9,732 nucleotides of DNA, from positions 1 through 9,732 of the forward strand of contig JACQEL010000317.1 in assembly GCA_016200595.1 (NCBI GenBank), read 5' to 3'. The position numbers and the translations under genes were made by a program. The notes under the pieces were generated by a model. The model saw only the letters and a list, made by a program, of their open reading frames with translations, did not search any database and had not been told where the DNA came from. This document shows positions 6,319-9,732 of this stretch, in pieces (position 1 is the first letter of the stretch; each line of letters begins with the position of its first letter). The stretch is from Deltaproteobacteria bacterium. Lineage in GTDB: Bacteria; Desulfobacterota; Binatia; Bin18.

Positions 6319-6461
6319 CAGTTATCAGTTGTCAGTTGCCAGCAGAGTAAGAAATGCAGAACGCTGAATGTTGAAAACAGGATTCATCCGGTTTTCCGTT
6401 CATCGTTCCGCGTTCATTATTCCGCGTTTATGCTCTCCTGACTACTGGGAACTGACAACTG
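6319..6461. repeat. Heptamer-based large inverted repeat after the VWA gene
   Basis: This lies in the 186-bp gap between the VWA and TPR genes. The outer arms are 6326-6342 and 6445-6461, complementary at 16 of 17 bases. Each arm belongs to a run of 7-base units: CAGTTAT, CAGTTGT, CAGTTGC then CAG on the plus strand from 6319, and CAGTATC, CAGTTGT, CAGTTCC then CAG on the minus strand. Inside, GAAAAC (6373-6378) pairs with GTTTTC (6391-6396) around GGAT-TC-ATCC. The flanks are again 7-base periodic (GCAGAAC, GCTGAAT; and GCGGAAT, AATGAAC, GCGGAAC, GATGAAC on the minus strand). The whole could fold into one long stem in DNA or RNA. It resembles the short tandemly repeated repetitive (STRR) heptamer sequences known from cyanobacteria. 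No U-tract is present, so a classical terminator is unlikely. Confidence 0.8.
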
Positions 6462-6476
6462 GATACTGAGTGAGCG

Positions 6477-6482
6477 AAGGAG
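6477..6482 (+). promoter_or_regulatory. Shine-Dalgarno site that fixes the GTG start of the TPR gene
   Basis: AAGGAG lies seven bases before GTG 6490. The reading frame then begins directly with a signal peptide, which supports this start. It also lies just outside the preceding inverted repeat, so the repeat would not block translation. Confidence 0.78.
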
Positions 6483-6489
6483 TTTTTGC

Positions 6490-8898
6490 GTGCGGCGTCC
6501 GGTTCTCGTTGGTTTCTTTTTTTCTCTACTGGTGAGTCTTGTAGCCTCGTCAGTAGGCCAGGCTGCCACTGTCGGCGAACTTTTAGCCCAGGCTCGCCAG
6601 GCGCAAGCGCGCGTGCGTGAGATCAAAAGTCAGGGTTGGGGGGTTGACGAAAAGCAACGTGTTATCCAAGTTCTCGGGCCCCTCGCCCTGAGCTTTCTTT
6701 CCGCCTCAGATCTTGCTCAAGCCGCCTCAAGCCAAGCGCAGCGGGCGCAAGTGCGTGATCTGTACGAAACCCTCAGTAATCCGCTCGATGACATCTATGA
6801 CGGCAGCATCGCTCGCCTCGAGAGCATGAGCAAAGCGGTGATGGACCGGGATGGCGACCTCGAAGCCTTGTATGAAACCAAAGAGTGGAAAGACGCCCAG
6901 CTGATCGCTTCCCAGTCGCTCTATTTCCTGAATTGGCTGCACTACGTGGGGTCCTTCGTCTCTGAAGGCCAGAATCGCAAGAAGCTCTTAGAGGAGGCCG
7001 CCAAGGGCTTTTCTGAATTCGCGGTCGGCGAGCAGACTGCGCAACTGAAGCGGGAGAGCCTGTTCGGCCGTGCCCTGTGTGAGAAAGAACTGAAGCAGTT
7101 CGATTGGGCGACCCGCGATTTTGAACTCCTCCTCAAAGATGCAACCTTGCCGGCTGATATGGAACGCAAAGTGCGCGCGGCGATGGCGGAAGTCCGTACT
7201 CGCAGCGGGCGGGGGGAGAGAGCGGATTCGGATCGCGCCGAAACTGCCGCCGATGCGCAGGCGCGCGCGATGCTCCAGCGTGCGCGTACCCTGCTCGACA
7301 GTCGCAAGAAAGCTACAGGAGACACCAAGCTCAAACAGCTGCTGGAGGCCGCGGCCCTGCTCGATGAAGTGCGCAAACAAGGTGGTTCGTGGAAAGAAAA
7401 GGCTGATGCCTTAGCCAACACGGAAATCACCGAGCAGGAAGCCATGGTGATAGACGAGCAGAAGAACCCGTTTCCGCAATGGGGACAGGCCAGGGAGTTA
7501 CTGCAAAAGAGTGAGTTCGCCAAGGCCGTGCCTTATCTGCGAGAAGTGCTGGCCTCCGATGACCCGAAAGCCGTCCTGCACCATCGCGACGCTCAGTACT
7601 ACCTTGGTGTTGGTTTGTTCCAACTCAGGGACTATCGCGAGTCCATGACGCAATTAAATAAGTTTCTCACCGCCGACGGTGTACCGCCGCAGTTTGGCGC
7701 GGATGCGACCTATTTACGGTTCAAAGCTGCCGAAGGGCTGTACGCGAAGGAGCCCACCCCGGACAACAGCAAGCTCTATGTTGAGGTAACCAAAGAGTTC
7801 ATCCGTCGCTATCCGGATCACAAATCCAGCTTCGAAGCGTACTTTCGTCTGGGTGAATACAATCAAAAGCAAGGGAATTATCTCGCGGCGGTTGAGGCCT
7901 ATCAGAAAGTCAGTGGTGACCAGGCTTTCCGGGTGCGGGCTGACTTCGCCACGCTGCAAAGCTATTTCGCCTTGCTCGATGCTCTAGGCGAGAAACATGA
8001 CGGGATCGGCATCAGCGAGAAAGACCTGCGTCAGCGCACCGCTACCAGCCTGCAGACGTTCTGGAGAAATAGTGCTGAACTCGAGAAAACCAATCCTGCC
8101 GCAGCCAAACAGATGCCCTTGCAAGACGATCGCGGCAAGGTCACCGTCATGAACGCGGCCTTCCTCAGTAAAGACGTCGATACCAAGGCGGCTGACATTG
8201 TCGCGCTGTTGCAGGACTTCGAGAAGAAGTACCCGGAACAGAAAGACGCGTTTGCCAAGGTCGCGCGCCTACGACTGGTGGCGTTAGAGAAAGCCGGCCG
8301 TTTTGTGGACCTCGAAAAAGCGGTGGATAATATTTTCACTGGTTTCCCCCCAGACGAACAGAAAGAGCTGCTGGCTGGGCTGAGTAAGGTACTCCCCGGA
8401 GATATTAAGAAACTGGAAAAAAAGAACGACAAGGATAGTGCCTTTGCCGCCAAGCGCACCCTGGCACGTTTATATGCCGACCGACTGCAGCGCGGCGAAG
8501 CCTTCGCCGAAGACGAATCTCCAACCCAGTTCAAATATGAACTCGCGCAGATCTATCTCGATGTCAAAGACTACGACAAAGCCATTCCGCTCTACCAGGA
8601 ACTGCAACCAAGCGCGTATTCGCTCGTCTCCCTGGCTGGCCTGGCGCAGATCGCCGCGGTGAAAGGGGACCAACATCAGGCCATCACGTATTGGCAAGAG
8701 ATGCTCAAAGGGACGCAAGCCGGAGATCCGTTATGGTTCCGTGGCACGTTTGAGGTGGCCCAGCTCAACGCAACCCTGGGCAACACTGACCAGGCGTGTA
8801 GAACCGTCAGTGGTGCCCGCGCCATGTTGGGACGTCTCGGTGAGCAAGGGCTCAAAAAAAGAATTCAGGACCTCGGCGTGCAAACGTGCGGGAAGTAG
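6490..8898 (+). CDS. Secreted TPR-repeat protein of the ExbBD/VWA cluster
   Basis: This is an 802-residue periplasmic protein with no recognised catalytic domain. GTG 6490 starts a signal peptide: basic MRRP, a hydrophobic core from about 5 to 22, and probable cleavage after A25 or A26 (SSVGQAA). The mature protein is almost wholly helical. TPR-like helix pairs are visible around 330-395 (FAKAVPYLREVL, AQYYLGVGLFQLRDYRESMTQLNKFL cut into pairs), 445-475 (EAYFRLGEYNQKQGNYLAAVEAYQKV region) and 681-740 (YELAQIYLDVKDYDKAIPLYQ and ITYWQEML). A stretch at 240-320 is charged and may be coiled coil. Only three Cys occur (197, 770, 800). TPR proteins scaffold protein-protein contacts. Position after the motor genes recalls the place of the TPR protein CpoB in Tol-Pal operons, so a role as partner or assembly factor of the VWA machine is likely. 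It is unrecognised beyond the fold. Confidence 0.88.
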   Translation: MRRPVLVGFFFSLLVSLVASSVGQAATVGELLAQARQAQARVREIKSQGWGVDEKQRVIQVLGPLALSFLSASDLAQAASSQAQRAQVRDLYETLSNPLDDIYDGSIARLESMSKAVMDRDGDLEALYETKEWKDAQLIASQSLYFLNWLHYVGSFVSEGQNRKKLLEEAAKGFSEFAVGEQTAQLKRESLFGRALCEKELKQFDWATRDFELLLKDATLPADMERKVRAAMAEVRTRSGRGERADSDRAETAADAQARAMLQRARTLLDSRKKATGDTKLKQLLEAAALLDEVRKQGGSWKEKADALANTEITEQEAMVIDEQKNPFPQWGQARELLQKSEFAKAVPYLREVLASDDPKAVLHHRDAQYYLGVGLFQLRDYRESMTQLNKFLTADGVPPQFGADATYLRFKAAEGLYAKEPTPDNSKLYVEVTKEFIRRYPDHKSSFEAYFRLGEYNQKQGNYLAAVEAYQKVSGDQAFRVRADFATLQSYFALLDALGEKHDGIGISEKDLRQRTATSLQTFWRNSAELEKTNPAAAKQMPLQDDRGKVTVMNAAFLSKDVDTKAADIVALLQDFEKKYPEQKDAFAKVARLRLVALEKAGRFVDLEKAVDNIFTGFPPDEQKELLAGLSKVLPGDIKKLEKKNDKDSAFAAKRTLARLYADRLQRGEAFAEDESPTQFKYELAQIYLDVKDYDKAIPLYQELQPSAYSLVSLAGLAQIAAVKGDQHQAITYWQEMLKGTQAGDPLWFRGTFEVAQLNATLGNTDQACRTVSGARAMLGRLGEQGLKKRIQDLGVQTCGK

Positions 8899-8914
8899 CG
8901 GCTGAGAACGTAAT

Positions 8915-9032
8915 GGGGAATAAAGAATAAAACGTAAAACGTAATGAAGACTAAAATGTAACAAGGAATGAAGAGGGCTTCTGTCTTCTGTTTACGTTTT
9001 ACGATTTACGTTTTACGTCTTTCTTATTCCCC
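8915..9032. repeat. Heptamer-based large inverted repeat after the TPR gene
   Basis: CGTAAAACGTAA (8933-8944) pairs perfectly with TTACGTTTTACG (8992-9003). GAAGAC (8946-8951) pairs with GTCTTC (8983-8988), and GAAG-AGGG-CTTC (8970-8981) forms the tip. The outer GGGGAATAA (8915-8923) pairs with TTATTCCCC (9024-9032). The right arm contains four consecutive 7-base units, GTTTACG, TTTTACG, ATTTACG and TTTTACG (8990-9017), and the left arm has two AAAACGT units (8929-8942). The architecture matches the element at 6319-6461 although the sequence differs. It may end or stabilise the upstream transcript, but there is no U-tract. Confidence 0.82.
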
Positions 9033-9172
9033 CGCAGAATCCGCCAGAATCAATCTTCGCCACAGATGTCGATGGCTTGTTCGACCTCGCTGGTTTTATG
9101 GCAAAACCTTGCTGTTGGACTGTTAATCTGTTAAGGACTAGGGAACTGAGAAATTCTAGCGAGGAGTGAAAC

Positions 9173-9732
9173 ATGAGAACCTTAAGGTGGTCGGTAGGTC
9201 GTATCTTCATGGCTTTGACAGCCTTAGCGTTCTTCCCAAATCTCAGTGTTGCACTCGATTGTTCTTACAACCACGCGTTCAAGCCTCCCTTGCCTGCTGA
9301 CAGTGGAGGTACAAGCTGTGTCGCGTCTAAGTCGCTGAAATCTCATGGCGAGGTGGAAATTCCTGCAGATTCGCCGCTGGAAGTGGACGAGGGAGTAATC
9401 CTGAGACTCCGTAACTCCGGCGAATCACCGGGGAGCCTTATGATCGACCCAAATGCCTCTCTCGTCAGTGGTGGCTCCGAGTTGGAAGACCCTGTCGTCA
9501 TTGAGGCGGCTCAAGACTTCATTAGTAAGGGCCATTTGCAACTTTATGCTCCTGAACAAATCTTACGCCTCCGAGGTACAACGTCGCTGCAGCTACTGGG
9601 CACGGGAGCGACTGGCAACACGGAAATCACAGCCGATAGCATCAAACTCGAAAGCTCTAAAGGTGACATTACCTTAGACGGCGTCTCTATCTCCGCCGAA
9701 TATGTCCTGGACATAAACGCCCCCAAAGGGCA
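9173..9732 (+). CDS. Secreted protein of unknown function, N-terminal part, cut by the window end
   Basis: The frame is open for 186 codons with no stop before the window edge. ATG 9173 has GAGGAG at 9161-9166, six bases upstream. A signal peptide is clear: MRTLRWSVGR, a hydrophobic stretch (11-27), and probable cleavage after SVA (residue 27). There is no lipobox at Cys30. The first mature residues carry two Cys (C30 and C49) that could form a disulphide. The rest (about 55-186) is rich in short alternating hydrophobic strands and in Gly, Ser, Thr and Asp, for example LQLLGTGATGNTEITADSI and GDITLDGVSISAEYVLDI. This looks like the repeating beta structure of a beta-helix or adhesin-like surface protein, but no family is recognised. 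It begins 274 bp after the TPR gene, beyond an inverted repeat, so it may be a separate transcription unit. Confidence 0.78.
   Translation, partial: MRTLRWSVGRIFMALTALAFFPNLSVALDCSYNHAFKPPLPADSGGTSCVASKSLKSHGEVEIPADSPLEVDEGVILRLRNSGESPGSLMIDPNASLVSGGSELEDPVVIEAAQDFISKGHLQLYAPEQILRLRGTTSLQLLGTGATGNTEITADSIKLESSKGDITLDGVSISAEYVLDINAPKG

Noticed and set aside
6319..6461. Rho-independent terminator
   Set aside because: The stem is very long and imperfect and is not followed by a U-tract; the downstream TPR gene is also expected to be in the same operon.
6942..7523. Minus-strand Ser/Arg-rich frame of 193 codons opposite the TPR gene
   Set aside because: Its composition is that of a reverse-strand shadow of a helical, Ala/Glu/Lys-rich protein; the TPR frame has a signal peptide and a ribosome binding site.
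8031..8534. Minus-strand Ser-rich frame of 167 codons opposite the TPR gene
   Set aside because: It is again a low-complexity shadow with long Ser and Phe runs and no start signal.
3952..8898. Standard Tol-Pal or TonB operon, or a Zorya-type defence system
   Set aside because: No TolB, Pal, TolA C-terminal or TonB C-terminal domain is seen, and no helicase or other Zorya effector gene accompanies the ExbB/ExbD pair.
9110..9143. Sigma70 promoter for the last gene
   Set aside because: TTGGAC at 9115-9120 could be a -35 box, but no acceptable -10 hexamer lies 16-18 bases downstream.

Overview
The window reads as a piece of a Gram-negative bacterial chromosome with moderately high GC. The envelope genes (ExbB/ExbD motor proteins, a TonB-like anchor, two proteins with signal peptides) require an inner membrane and a periplasm. 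The lineage cannot be fixed from the sequence alone. Paired family III CoA-transferases and heptamer-rich intergenic repeats would suit an uncultured deltaproteobacterial, Tectomicrobia or Binatota-type genome, but this is a weak guess.

Left part (1-2907): an IS630-family element fills 2-1254, with imperfect terminal inverted repeats and a TA target. It has cut a minus-strand family III CoA-transferase gene after about 113 codons; the remainder of that gene lies outside the window. Directly upstream of the broken gene in the same operon is an intact second family III CoA-transferase, 413 residues long, in which the usual catalytic Asp position appears to be Tyr.

Divergent intergenic region (2908-3299): it holds a 10-bp inverted repeat, a dense array of five short palindromes (each with a 3-base centre, four sharing a GGC/GCC core), and a good sigma70-type promoter that faces right.

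Right part (3300-8898): a plus-strand cluster made of a PadR-family regulator, an ExbB/TolQ proton-channel subunit, an ExbD/TolR subunit, a TonB-like transmembrane protein whose periplasmic part ends in a von Willebrand factor A (VWA) domain, and a large secreted TPR protein. The channel residues of ExbB and ExbD are conserved, and the anchor helix of the VWA protein carries the Ser/His/Leu spacing of the TonB/TolA helix. The most economical reading is an ion-driven envelope machine in which a VWA domain replaces the usual TonB or TolA C-terminal domain, with a periplasmic TPR protein as partner. This is the strongest candidate in the window for an uncharacterised system.

End (8899-9732): a heptamer-based inverted repeat, then the start of a secreted protein of unknown function that runs off the window. 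Inverted, 7-nucleotide-periodic repeats follow both the VWA gene and the TPR gene.
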